A DNA stretch of 22,972 bases from Candidatus Aerophobota bacterium. Lineage in GTDB: Bacteria > Aerophobota > Aerophobia > Aerophobales > AE-B3A. This document shows positions 1 through 8,156 of this stretch, piece by piece. Both the position numbers and the translations under genes were made by a program. Numbering within the stretch: the stretch's first letter is position 1; each line of letters opens with the position of its first letter. The notes below the pieces were generated by a model that saw only the letters and a list, made by a program, of their open reading frames with translations, searched no databases and was not told where the DNA came from. The stretch lies in assembly GCA_030672445.1 (NCBI GenBank), contig DAOVGK010000070.1:1-22972 (forward strand), written 5' to 3'.

Positions 1-216
1 AAGCTAAGAAAAAGATATCCAAAGTTGGTTTTAATTGGGGGAATAGACTGTAGTGAGCTTCTCCCAAGAGGGGCTCCTGAAAAAATAAGAAAAACCGTAA
101 GGGAAAGCATAGATAAGGCAAAATACGGTTACTTTATAGGATCATCCAGTGAAATAGATAATGATATACCCTTGGAAAATGTTCTTGCCATGTTTGAAGA
201 AGCTGGGGTTTTATAG
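1..216 (+). CDS. Uroporphyrinogen-decarboxylase-family protein, C-terminal part (5' end outside window)
   Basis: The reading frame is open from base 1, so this is the last 71 residues of a gene that begins upstream of the window. The visible pattern is a hydrophobic strand ending in GGID, a leucine-proline step, a helix of the form PEKIRKTVRES, then YFIGSSSEI and a final PLENVLAMFEEA helix. This is the normal ending of the URO-D/MtaA/CmuA TIM-barrel family. Members decarboxylate uroporphyrinogen III or transfer methyl groups to and from corrinoids and thiols, but many paralogs next to sugar genes have no known reaction. A second member of the same family follows 91 bases downstream. With the N-terminal and catalytic parts missing, the substrate cannot be inferred. 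It is unlikely to be the haem enzyme HemE, because no other haem gene is nearby. Confidence 0.75.
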   Translation, partial: KLRKRYPKLVLIGGIDCSELLPRGAPEKIRKTVRESIDKAKYGYFIGSSSEIDNDIPLENVLAMFEEAGVL

Positions 217-307
217 GGGAAGATTGGTCTCTGTGTAATTTGTATTCATTAATCAATTCCTTTGAGGCAAAGCGATTAAATCTAAAACTTTTTTACCAGT
301 AACATTT

Positions 308-1339
308 GTGTTTCACCCCGATTGGTGGTATCAGAATTATGGCTTAACTTTCGAAAAAGACTTTTTTTACAATCCTGACGTTCGAGTGGAAGCTGATAGG
401 GAGATGGGTAAAATCCTTTTTGAGCGTTTTGGTGATTTGGGTATAAGTGATGAACATCCTGAACCACGACCGTGCATTGGACCAACCTATTTAGCGGCAG
501 GATATATAATATCAGAAATGTTTGGCTGTGAGATTAAATATTATAAAGGAGCATCACCTGAGGTTTTGCCTAAGATGATATCTGATGAAGAAGCGGATAC
601 CCTCGAGCCAATTAACTTAAGAGAAAATGCTGTTTTTAAACAAGTAGTGAAATTTGTTGATAAGTTAAAGAATCGATTTGGGTATGCAATGGGAGATATT
701 AATTGGCAAGGAGTTTTGAACGTAGCTCTGGACATCCGAGGTTCCACGATTTTTATTGACATGATGCAAAATCCAGACAGGGCAAGAAGAATTTTTAGAT
801 TTATAACTAAAACGATCGTAGATTTTGTTAACTATATACGTGGAGAAACGGGGACGTCATCAATTTCGGTAAACCGGGCGGTAAAATATGTAGATCGTAG
901 AATCAATTTACATTCTAATTGTACTGTGGCAATGATTTCCCCTACGATGTATGAAAGATTTCTTTTAGAGCACGATATCAAACTTTCCAAAGCACTACAG
1001 CCATACGGGATTCATCACGATGGTCCTAATTTGCATCTTCATGCAGATGGATATGCCAAGGTCCCCAATGTATGTTTCTTTGATGTAGGGTGGGGGTCTG
1101 ATATATCCCTCTGTCGCAAAAAACTGCCTGATGCTTTCTTCAACCTTCGCTATGATCCTGTGAAACTTCGCACAGCGACGCCAGAAGAAGTAAAAAAAGA
1201 TGTGATTAGGATGCTTAAAGAAGCTGGTGATCCACATAAGGTTGGATTTTGCTGTATCAATATGAGCTCTGACACACCTGATAGAAATATTGCCACTGTC
1301 TATTATACGGTAGAAGAATATCGAAAAGAATTTACATAA
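308..1339 (+). CDS. Uroporphyrinogen-decarboxylase-family protein (not HemE), function unknown
   Basis: This 343-residue protein has the layout of the uncharacterised URO-D-fold proteins common in uncultured anaerobes. It has an N-terminal HPDWWYQNYGL segment, a RVEADREMGKILFERFGDLG helix, and a C-terminal half with IHHDGPNLHLH (about residues 235-245) and FDVGWGSD. In the methyltransferase branch (MtaA) the comparable position carries the zinc-binding His-x-Cys. Here it reads His236-His237-Asp238-Gly, so that Cys is replaced by Asp. The chosen start is GTG at 308. The frame stays open upstream to a stop at 263-265 without an ATG, and no convincing ribosome site precedes the GTG, so the start is uncertain. 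The neighbours (a paralog before, iolB after) suggest a place in sugar-acid or methyl metabolism, but no reaction can be assigned. Confidence 0.75.
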   Translation: MFHPDWWYQNYGLTFEKDFFYNPDVRVEADREMGKILFERFGDLGISDEHPEPRPCIGPTYLAAGYIISEMFGCEIKYYKGASPEVLPKMISDEEADTLEPINLRENAVFKQVVKFVDKLKNRFGYAMGDINWQGVLNVALDIRGSTIFIDMMQNPDRARRIFRFITKTIVDFVNYIRGETGTSSISVNRAVKYVDRRINLHSNCTVAMISPTMYERFLLEHDIKLSKALQPYGIHHDGPNLHLHADGYAKVPNVCFFDVGWGSDISLCRKKLPDAFFNLRYDPVKLRTATPEEVKKDVIRMLKEAGDPHKVGFCCINMSSDTPDRNIATVYYTVEEYRKEFT

Positions 1340-1413
1340 TTTTATTCATAGATCAGGGATTGCTGTAACTGGATTAAAGGGTTAAATATAATGAGAAATA
1401 AAGGAGGAGAAAG

Positions 1414-2205
1414 TTGAATCTAAAGATCCGAGAGAAGTTGGAGAAAGGATATGTTTCTATTATTGAGGGAAAAGAAAAGGTCAGGTTGATTCACCTGGGG
1501 ATTCTAAGGCTAAAAAAAGAGGAAAAATTTGAGGAACCTGCACTTAATGGTCGAGAAGCTGCCTTAGTAATCCTGGGTGGCAACTGTGATATTTTCTGTG
1601 GTTCGGAGCACTTCTTGAAAATAGGAGATCGAGAAACTGTTTTTGAGGGTCCAGCTACTGCTCTTTATATACCAGTCGGTAATGGATACCGAATAATCGC
1701 CAAAAGCTCTCTGGAGGTAGCTATCATTACTGCTCCAGCTAAAAAGAGAGGAAATCCAGTCTTAATTAAACCAAATCAGGTAAAGATAGAAAAACGCGGT
1801 AAGGATAATTACTGTCGAGAGATCCACAACATTATGGTGAATAATATTGGGACAGAGACTCTATTGGTAGGTGAAACTTTCAATGAGCCAGGACAGTGGT
1901 CTAGTTATCCTCCTCATAAGCATGATGAAGATAACCTGCCTCAGGAGGCAAAACTGGAGGAAGTTTACTTTTACAAAGTCTATCCTGAGCAGGGATTTGG
2001 AATCCAGAGAATTTACTCGGCTGATAAACAATTGGATGAAGTGTATGTGGTGGAAAACAATGATGTGGTATTGATTCCCAAAGGATACCATCCCGTGGTG
2101 GCTGCCGCAGGCTATAAGCTCTACTATCTCTGGGTTTTAGCAGGAGAAAAGCGGATTATGAAAGTAAGGGAGGATCCTCAGCATAGGTGGGTGACAAAGC
2201 TTTGA
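1414..2205 (+). CDS. iolB: 5-deoxy-glucuronate isomerase (IolB)
   Basis: IolB converts 5-deoxy-glucuronate to 2-deoxy-5-keto-gluconate in cytosolic myo-inositol catabolism. The 263 residues match the family in length and order: two cupin halves, with the second carrying GETFNEPGQWSSYPPHKHDED, a glutamate pair in LEEVYFYK, QGFGIQRIY and PKGYHPVVAA. Expected metal ligands are His168, His170, one of Glu182/Glu183, and His226; all are present. The start is TTG at 1414, fixed by an AAGGAGGAG ribosome site at 1401-1409. A perfect TATAAT lies at 1387-1392, but no good -35 box is seen and the leader would be very short. No other iol gene is visible; the neighbours are gnd and a sugar-acid kinase. It may therefore act on a related deoxy-uronate, or the remaining iol genes may lie outside the window. 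Confidence 0.92.
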   Translation: MNLKIREKLEKGYVSIIEGKEKVRLIHLGILRLKKEEKFEEPALNGREAALVILGGNCDIFCGSEHFLKIGDRETVFEGPATALYIPVGNGYRIIAKSSLEVAIITAPAKKRGNPVLIKPNQVKIEKRGKDNYCREIHNIMVNNIGTETLLVGETFNEPGQWSSYPPHKHDEDNLPQEAKLEEVYFYKVYPEQGFGIQRIYSADKQLDEVYVVENNDVVLIPKGYHPVVAAAGYKLYYLWVLAGEKRIMKVREDPQHRWVTKL

Positions 2206-2345
2206 AAGTTTGACTTTTCAGGAAAAATATCTACCATAAATCGGTAAATGTGTAAATCAGAACGAGAGTTTTACTTTTGAAAGCTATTTATATTATGAGA
2301 AAGTCTTGCTAAGAGATTTTGCCAATCAGAAAGGGAGGATCTGAG

Positions 2346-3782
2346 ATGGGAAAATGTGATCTAGGACTTATAGGGCTGGCTGTCATGGGTGAAAATCTGG
2401 TTCTAAATATGGAAAAACACGGATATTGGGTGGCAGTTTATAATAGAACTGTGGAAAAGGTGGATAAGTTCTTGGAAGGTAAAGCTAAAGGAAAGAATAT
2501 AGTTGGAACCCATGCCATAGAAGAATTAGTTAAGGCTCTGGAAAGTCCCAGGAAAATAATGTTGATGGTTAAGGCAGGTCAACCGGTAGATGATTTTATC
2601 GGCAAACTCCTCCCTCTTTTAGATCCCGGTGATCTAATTATCGATGGGGGCAATTCATTCTTTAAAGATACCATCCGACGGAGCAGTTACCTTGCCGAAA
2701 AGAATATCCTCTATATTGGTACGGGGATCAGCGGTGGTGAAGAAGGAGCCTTAAAGGGTCCCGCCATTATGCCTGGCGGTCAACTAGAGGCTTACCGCTT
2801 GGTTGAACCAATCTTTACCAAAATAGCTGGCCAGGTTGACGGCATTCCCTGTTGTTCTTATATTAGCCCCGATGGTGCCGGCCACTACGTTAAGATGACT
2901 CATAATGGTATTGAATATGGGGATATGCAACTTATCTCTGAAGCATATAATTTGATGAAAAATGCCTTGGGGATGAATGCTGAAGAGCTGCACCAAATAT
3001 TTTCCCAATGGAATCAAGGTAAGCTCAATTCATATCTTATTGAAATTACTGCCGATATCTTCGCTCAGATAGAGAAGACGGGAAATCCTCTGGTGGAGAT
3101 GATTCTCGATGAAGCCGCCCAAAAAGGCACCGGCAAATGGACCAGTCAATCAGCGCTGGATTTAGGGGTACCGGCACCCACTATTGCAGAGGCAGTCTTT
3201 GGCAGATGCATCTCAGCCATCAAAGACGAGCGGATTCAAGCAGCAAAAGTCATTGAAGGTCCGATGAGAAAGTACCAAGGTAACAAAGCCGATTTACTGG
3301 AGGCAATTGAAGAAGCTTTGTACGCTGCTAAGATCTGTAGCTATGCTCAGGGCTTTGCTCTGATGAAAGAAGCCGGGAAAGAATATGGCTGGGATCTTAA
3401 CCTGGGCAAGATCAGTATGATCTGGAGGGGTGGTTGTGTTATCCGGGCCAGATTTCTTCAGGAGATAAATGAGGCTTTCACTCGGGACCCGAATCTGACC
3501 AACTTGTTATTAGACCCCTACTTTAAAGAGGTAGTTGAACGAGCCCAGGATAAGTGGCGTAGGGTTGTCATTACCGCCATAGATTTAGGTATACCGGTAC
3601 CTGCCTTCAGCTCGGCACTGGCTTATTTTGACAGCTATAGAACCGCCAGGCTGCCGGCAAACCTCATCCAGGCACAAAGGGATTACTTTGGAGCTCACAC
3701 TTACCGGAGGATCGATGAGGATGGAGTATTCCATACCCAGTGGATGCTTAAAGAGCGTCCAGAAGTAAGAATAGATAAGTAA
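2346..3782 (+). CDS. gnd: 6-phosphogluconate dehydrogenase, decarboxylating
   Basis: This enzyme oxidatively decarboxylates 6-phosphogluconate to ribulose 5-phosphate in the cytosol. The 478-residue protein is full length for the long, enterobacterial-type enzyme. It has the GLAVMGEN dinucleotide loop at residues 10-17, YNRT after the second strand (an NADP-type signature), GISGGEEGA, and the catalytic GAGHYVKMTHNGIEYGD with Lys183 and Glu190, the same numbers as in E. coli Gnd. The C-terminal YFGAHTYRRIDEDGVFHTQW is also typical. An upstream in-frame TTG at 2319 exists, but ATG at 2346 has AAGGGAGG at 2331-2338 and begins where the family begins. It is followed 21 bases later by the PfkB kinase, most likely in one transcript. 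It would feed sugar acids into the pentose phosphate pathway. Confidence 0.96.
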   Translation: MGKCDLGLIGLAVMGENLVLNMEKHGYWVAVYNRTVEKVDKFLEGKAKGKNIVGTHAIEELVKALESPRKIMLMVKAGQPVDDFIGKLLPLLDPGDLIIDGGNSFFKDTIRRSSYLAEKNILYIGTGISGGEEGALKGPAIMPGGQLEAYRLVEPIFTKIAGQVDGIPCCSYISPDGAGHYVKMTHNGIEYGDMQLISEAYNLMKNALGMNAEELHQIFSQWNQGKLNSYLIEITADIFAQIEKTGNPLVEMILDEAAQKGTGKWTSQSALDLGVPAPTIAEAVFGRCISAIKDERIQAAKVIEGPMRKYQGNKADLLEAIEEALYAAKICSYAQGFALMKEAGKEYGWDLNLGKISMIWRGGCVIRARFLQEINEAFTRDPNLTNLLLDPYFKEVVERAQDKWRRVVITAIDLGIPVPAFSSALAYFDSYRTARLPANLIQAQRDYFGAHTYRRIDEDGVFHTQWMLKERPEVRIDK

Positions 3783-3803
3783 CGATTGAAAGGAAGGAGG
3801 AAA

Positions 3804-4922
3804 ATGGCTGAACTGCGTCTTAGACCAAAAGAAGATTGTAAATATGCGGCAGTTTCTCTGGGAGAGGTTATGATCAGGTTAAATCCTAACGAGGGAAGGG
3901 TCAGAACTGGGAGAACTTTTATTGCCTCCGAAGGGGGCGGAGAATACAATGTGACCAGGGCCCTTAAGAAGGTGTTCGGGCTGAATACTGCCGTAGTGAC
4001 GGCACTTCCGGATTGTGAGAGTGGACACTTATGTGAAGATTTGATGATGCAGGGGGGGGTTGATTTAAGCCATGTAGTCTGGGTTCCTTTTGATGGCGTA
4101 GGTAGACAGGCTCGCACCGGATTAAACTGGACAGAAAAGGGTTATGGCGTAAGGAGTGCAAAAACCGAATATGATCGAGGTCATACTGCGGCCTCTCAGC
4201 TGAAAAGAGGAGATGTCAACTGGAAGAGGATATTTAAAGAGGAAGGCGCACAATGGTTTCACACCGGGGGTATTTATGCGGCTCTTTCAGAAACAACACC
4301 TGAGGTGATTATTGAGGCTATGGAAGTAGCTAGAGAAGCGGGCACTATAGTCTCTTATGATCTTAATTACCGGGCATCCCTCTGGAAGGCCATAGGGGGA
4401 CAAAAAAAGGCAAGAGAAGTTAATCAGAGAATTGCTCCTCTGGTTGATGTAATGATGGGTAACGAAGAAGATTTTTCGGCGGCATTAGGTTTTGAGGTTG
4501 GAGGAGTGGATATTAGCAAGAAAATGGATATTGAACAAACCAAAGGCTTCCAGTTAATGGCTAAACAGGCAACAAAAGAGTATCCCAATTTTAAAGCTGT
4601 CGTCACTTCCTTGAGAAACGCAAAAACTGCCCTCATAAATGACTGGGGAGGCATTCTCTATATGGATGGGAAATTTTACCAAGCAACGCCCAGAAGAGAC
4701 TTAGAAGTCTATGATCGGGTGGGGATGGGAGATAGTTTTGCCTCAGGATTTATCTACGCCGTTCTGACCGGTAAAAATCCACAAGAGGCTGTTGAATTTG
4801 CTGCCGCTCATGGGGCTCTGGTAGGAACTACACCTGGGGATACCAGTATGGCCAGCTTAGCTGAAGTAGTCAGAGAAATAGAGCGTGCTCAAAAAGGCGG
4901 AGTGGCCAGAGCTGCCCGTTAA
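3804..4922 (+). CDS. PfkB-family sugar kinase, probable 2-keto-3-deoxygluconate kinase
   Basis: This is a 372-residue ribokinase/PfkB-fold kinase. The N-terminal SLGEVMIRLNP and GGGEYNVTRAL match the sugar-binding part; DLNYRASLW is a typical mid-domain signature. The ATP-site signature is DRVGMGDSFASGF with catalytic base Asp310. The DRVG-x-GD form is the one often seen in 2-keto-3-deoxygluconate (KDG) kinases rather than the DTTGAGD of ribokinases. KDG kinase produces KDPG from the end product of hexuronate catabolism, which fits uxaE next door. IolC-type or other sugar-acid kinases remain possible. The start is ATG at 3804 with AAGGAGG at 3794-3800; the longer TTG start at 3786 would lie upstream of that site. 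It follows gnd by 21 bases. A strong palindrome begins eight bases after its stop. Confidence 0.85.
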   Translation: MAELRLRPKEDCKYAAVSLGEVMIRLNPNEGRVRTGRTFIASEGGGEYNVTRALKKVFGLNTAVVTALPDCESGHLCEDLMMQGGVDLSHVVWVPFDGVGRQARTGLNWTEKGYGVRSAKTEYDRGHTAASQLKRGDVNWKRIFKEEGAQWFHTGGIYAALSETTPEVIIEAMEVAREAGTIVSYDLNYRASLWKAIGGQKKAREVNQRIAPLVDVMMGNEEDFSAALGFEVGGVDISKKMDIEQTKGFQLMAKQATKEYPNFKAVVTSLRNAKTALINDWGGILYMDGKFYQATPRRDLEVYDRVGMGDSFASGFIYAVLTGKNPQEAVEFAAAHGALVGTTPGDTSMASLAEVVREIERAQKGGVARAAR

Positions 4923-4930
4923 AAAATGGT

Positions 4931-5024
4931 AAAAAATGGGACGTGATTATTTTTTGACAAGGAGAAGTAATTGTAGGGACAGAGAACTAGAAAAAAAGAA
5001 AAAATAATCACGTCCCTATTTTTT
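4931..5024. repeat. Palindromic element: perfect 18-bp inverted repeat between the kinase gene and uxaE
   Basis: GGGACGTGATTATTTTTT at 4938-4955 is the exact reverse complement of 4999-5016. With one bulged base the arms extend outward to about 4931 and 5024 (an AAAAAAT/ATTTTTT extension), giving a roughly 25-bp stem with a 43-base loop. The loop carries a partial third copy of the core, TAGGGAC at 4974-4980. The shape suggests a REP-like or miniature mobile element, perhaps of the kind moved by Y1/RAYT transposases. The T-rich right flank could also let it end transcription in either direction. No transposase gene is in the window. Confidence 0.75.
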
Positions 5025-5040
5025 ATTTTTGGAGATGGCC

Positions 5041-6657
5041 ATGTTAGAGGGAATCGGTGGTTTGGTGAGAACTCTGGAACTCAAAGGAGCTTTTAGGTCT
5101 TCTGAAATTACCCCTGCACAAAAAAAGATGATTGAAGAGACAATTTCTTCGTTGAAATTAAATTTTTCTCCTTATGGTAACTCTCTGGAGACCCGCGCAG
5201 GGAAAGTCTATTTTATAATTAATCAAGACGGTGAAAAAAAACTACTTTCGGTTGTTCCCAGGAATAAAAACGAGGACAGACTCACCGCGAGTGAAGTTGT
5301 AAGTCTGAACAATTATACTGTCAAAATTTGCCCTTTAACTCACAAGAATGCCGTGGTTATAAGGGAGATTTTCGGCTATACCTCGCCCAGTGTTTTAGGC
5401 ACTAAATCCTCTTTCGGTACCGGTGATAGAATAGGAGGAGCAGCGAGTGCTACACCGGGCCACATCAGGGCAGCCAGGAATTACGATGTAGCCGTCTTTT
5501 TTGCTCAGCAGTCTGTCAGGGAAAATGCCAGGACGGGAAGAGCTTTCCTGCAGGTTCTTGATGACGCTACCTGGGGTGTTTTCCAGGAAGGATATAAACG
5601 CCAATGGGGTGCAGATGCTGACCATTTAATGGATTTAGCCAGTATGGGCCAGGCTGTTGATGCTGGATTTACTATGTTCACTGTGGATCCTTCCCGCTGC
5701 ATCAATGATGCTGCTCTAAATATGGGTCTGAAAGAGTTGAGGGGAGCTTTTTTGACTCTTTTTAGCACCAGAAAGGAAGCCGAAAGGTTCATAGAGAAAT
5801 ATCTTTCAATCAGTCGAAAGCTCACCCATAGAAATCATACTCTGAAAATTGAGTACAGCGAAAAAGAGGTAATGCGCATTGCGGTACAATATCTAAGAGC
5901 AATAAGGTTTACCCGTGATGCTTATGCTGCTATTACTCAGCATAAGGGTACGACTAGCTTTGATTTTGAAATGTCCGTTGACGAAACCAGTACCCCCACA
6001 ACTGCTTTAGCTCATTACTTGATCATTAGAGAGCTACGCGATGCTGGAGTCCGATTAACCAGCTTGGCGCCAAGGTTTGACGCCGGATTTGAAAAAGGCG
6101 TGGATATTAGAGCTAACAATGGTAGAAAACCTTCACCTATGGATTTGAAGAGGTTTGAGGATAATATTAAAGACCAGGCCCTGATTGCTAGAATAATGGG
6201 CCCTTATAAATTGGGTGTCCATTCAGGGAGTGATAAGTTTATCGCCTATCCCATAATCAGCAAATATACTGAAGGGATGTTTCATGTGAAGACTGCGGGA
6301 ACCAGCTATCTTGAGTCAGTTAAGGTGATAGCCAAGCACGATCCTTCTCTTTATCGCCAGCTCCATCGACATGCTTTAGAGACATTTGAGCTCAATCGCA
6401 AAACCTATCATCTAACCACTAATCTGGCAAACATTCCCCAAGCTGGAGAATTGAATCGAGCTAAAGTGGTGGAAGGATTAACAGAAAATGATGATTGGAG
6501 GCAGGTTATCCACGTTGCCTACGGCGCTTTGCTACAAAAATTTGGAAAAAGAATGATAGAGGTCCTGAGTGAAAATTTAGAGGATTATTACCAAACTATA
6601 GCTGATCATATAAGAGTCCATCTGGATGGCTTTGGTTTGAAAAGGCTTTATGACTAA
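5041..6657 (+). CDS. uxaE: Tagaturonate 3-epimerase (UxaE family)
   Basis: UxaE interconverts D-tagaturonate and D-fructuronate, allowing galacturonate carbon to enter the fructuronate branch. I recognise the family from SSFGTGDRIG followed by ATPGHIRAARNYD, then FFAQQSVREN-ARTGR, WGVFQEGYKRQWGADADHL, and GFTMFTVDPSRCIND, plus TTSFDFEMSVDET and the KLGVHSGSDKF segment near the C terminus. The Asp, His and Glu residues in these blocks are the likely metal and catalytic ligands. The 538 residues make a full-length enzyme. ATG at 5041 is preferred: GGAG at 5031-5034 sits six bases upstream; TTG at 5029 and ATG at 5035 are in-frame alternatives with poorer spacing. It stops eight bases before the stop of the convergent reductase gene, with no obvious terminator between them. 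Confidence 0.87.
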   Translation: MLEGIGGLVRTLELKGAFRSSEITPAQKKMIEETISSLKLNFSPYGNSLETRAGKVYFIINQDGEKKLLSVVPRNKNEDRLTASEVVSLNNYTVKICPLTHKNAVVIREIFGYTSPSVLGTKSSFGTGDRIGGAASATPGHIRAARNYDVAVFFAQQSVRENARTGRAFLQVLDDATWGVFQEGYKRQWGADADHLMDLASMGQAVDAGFTMFTVDPSRCINDAALNMGLKELRGAFLTLFSTRKEAERFIEKYLSISRKLTHRNHTLKIEYSEKEVMRIAVQYLRAIRFTRDAYAAITQHKGTTSFDFEMSVDETSTPTTALAHYLIIRELRDAGVRLTSLAPRFDAGFEKGVDIRANNGRKPSPMDLKRFEDNIKDQALIARIMGPYKLGVHSGSDKFIAYPIISKYTEGMFHVKTAGTSYLESVKVIAKHDPSLYRQLHRHALETFELNRKTYHLTTNLANIPQAGELNRAKVVEGLTENDDWRQVIHVAYGALLQKFGKRMIEVLSENLEDYYQTIADHIRVHLDGFGLKRLYD

Positions 6658-6665
6658 AGGTATCC

Positions 6666-8150
6666 TTATAATCTCCTTATTATCTCGAGGGCTTTTTCCC
6701 CATTGACCATCCTATGGTAAAAGTTAGCTACTCTCTTCATACAGTCCGGATTGCCACTTAAATTTACCTTTTGCTTTGATCCAGGAGACGTCCAGAGGGA
6801 GTAATCATAAAATATCTGCCTGACTTTTTTCTCAACCCATTCTTTACTCTTTCCCATAGTTCCTATCAACAGGGTGGGGATGGTAGGATTGGGATCGGTA
6901 AACTGATAAGTTGTTCCCGTATCAGTTTGGCCAACCCAAACATCTTTTTCCTGATTTACCGCGGTTAAATATCTAAAAACGGTGGCTATGGCAAAGGCCA
7001 GTTTATCTTTAAAATCCTCCGATGCATCAGCATAATGGGGGGAGATAATTGTTCCGCATATCCTTTCCCTCAGCTTTAAAGTGTGATTAATATTAATTCT
7101 AGCCGCATCATCTTCTAGACTGCTGATTCTTTCCACAAAACCGAGAGCATATCCTGCTGCACTCTCGCCTTCGATGGGTATGTCTTTTTCCACAACTCGG
7201 GCATTACCTTCAACTACTATGAGTAGGTATGGTCTAATGAGAGGATCACCTGCCGCATCATTAATGCGTTCATATCCAGATAATTGAGCTAGATGGCTTA
7301 TGAAGGGAACATGAACCGAATTGAGCAGTCTCAATTTCCAATCATGATAAGAGTCAATACTGCCAGCGGTGACGATGACTCCCCGGTGAGCCAGTTCAGA
7401 AAAGGGAACCCTTAGTCTCCTCCTGGGATCGCTAATCACCAATGACCATCGTTCAGGCATCTCTTCGGCATAAGTAGCCACGCGGTCTTCCTTTCCTATT
7501 TTTCTTCTAGCCTCTTCTTTTATTGCCTCAGGAACTGCAGCGGGAGTTGGTACCAACCTGTCACCCATTTCATCAAGAAAATCAACCTCATTTTCAAGCC
7601 AGGAAAGATAGGAATTAATCCCTCTTTCTTTGGCGCATTCTAGCTGGATATCCCGCAAGATTTTACCGTTACCTCTGAGATTATCGGTATCTATCACCGA
7701 GATAGTACTGTCTGAACCATGTTGAGTAAAGTATCTAAACAGAGTTTCATCGAGCACATCCATTCCAATTTGTCCTTTTCTTACGCCTGCTTCGGTAACC
7801 CCTACCAGAATTAAGTCTGATTCACCCTTAACCTGGCTAAGGAACTTTTCTTTTCCTTCTGGTGTAGATAGGCTACTAGCCCCCACCACACTTTCTACTA
7901 ATTTTACTTCAGTTACTCCATCTTTGTTAAAGGTAACCACGTGGTATAATCCGCCCTGCTGGTTGAGTGCCTCAGCGGTTGAGGTGTGTCTTGGTTGGCC
8001 CACAAAGATTCCCCCATGGTATTTACCCGCCTTAATTAAATCATGGACCCATTCATGGGTCAAAGCTCTTTGCAATCCTCCGGCACCAATGGTCAGTATT
8101 TTGACCTTTAAATGAGGTGGTTTCCTGGTTAAGAGTGGCACATTAATCAT
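6666..8150 (-). CDS. Mannitol-dehydrogenase-family oxidoreductase, probable tagaturonate/fructuronate reductase
   Basis: This 494-residue protein belongs to the polyol-specific long-chain dehydrogenases (mannitol dehydrogenase, UxaB, UxuB). The N-terminal Rossmann domain carries ILTIGAGGLQRALTHEW, and a NAD-domain turn is followed by VIDTDNLRGNGK. The catalytic signature DWKLRLLNSVH has Lys272, Asn277 and His280, matching the conserved K-x4-N-x2-H of the family. UxaB makes altronate from tagaturonate and UxuB makes mannonate from fructuronate. The convergent uxaE makes either assignment sensible; sequence alone does not choose between them. ATG at 8148-8150 lies six bases after the stop of the HAD gene on the same strand, so translation is probably coupled; GGGAG overlapping the HAD stop is the only ribosome-site candidate, with long spacing. 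An internal GTG three codons later is an alternative. Confidence 0.82.
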   Translation of the reverse strand: MINVPLLTRKPPHLKVKILTIGAGGLQRALTHEWVHDLIKAGKYHGGIFVGQPRHTSTAEALNQQGGLYHVVTFNKDGVTEVKLVESVVGASSLSTPEGKEKFLSQVKGESDLILVGVTEAGVRKGQIGMDVLDETLFRYFTQHGSDSTISVIDTDNLRGNGKILRDIQLECAKERGINSYLSWLENEVDFLDEMGDRLVPTPAAVPEAIKEEARRKIGKEDRVATYAEEMPERWSLVISDPRRRLRVPFSELAHRGVIVTAGSIDSYHDWKLRLLNSVHVPFISHLAQLSGYERINDAAGDPLIRPYLLIVVEGNARVVEKDIPIEGESAAGYALGFVERISSLEDDAARININHTLKLRERICGTIISPHYADASEDFKDKLAFAIATVFRYLTAVNQEKDVWVGQTDTGTTYQFTDPNPTIPTLLIGTMGKSKEWVEKKVRQIFYDYSLWTSPGSKQKVNLSGNPDCMKRVANFYHRMVNGEKALEIIRRL

Positions 8151-8156
8151 ACTTAG

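Noticed and set aside
2206..2345. Promoter for gnd
   Set aside because: TTGACT at 2210-2215 has no well-spaced -10 box, and the TTGAAA/TATTAT pair near 2277-2296 is spaced far too closely.
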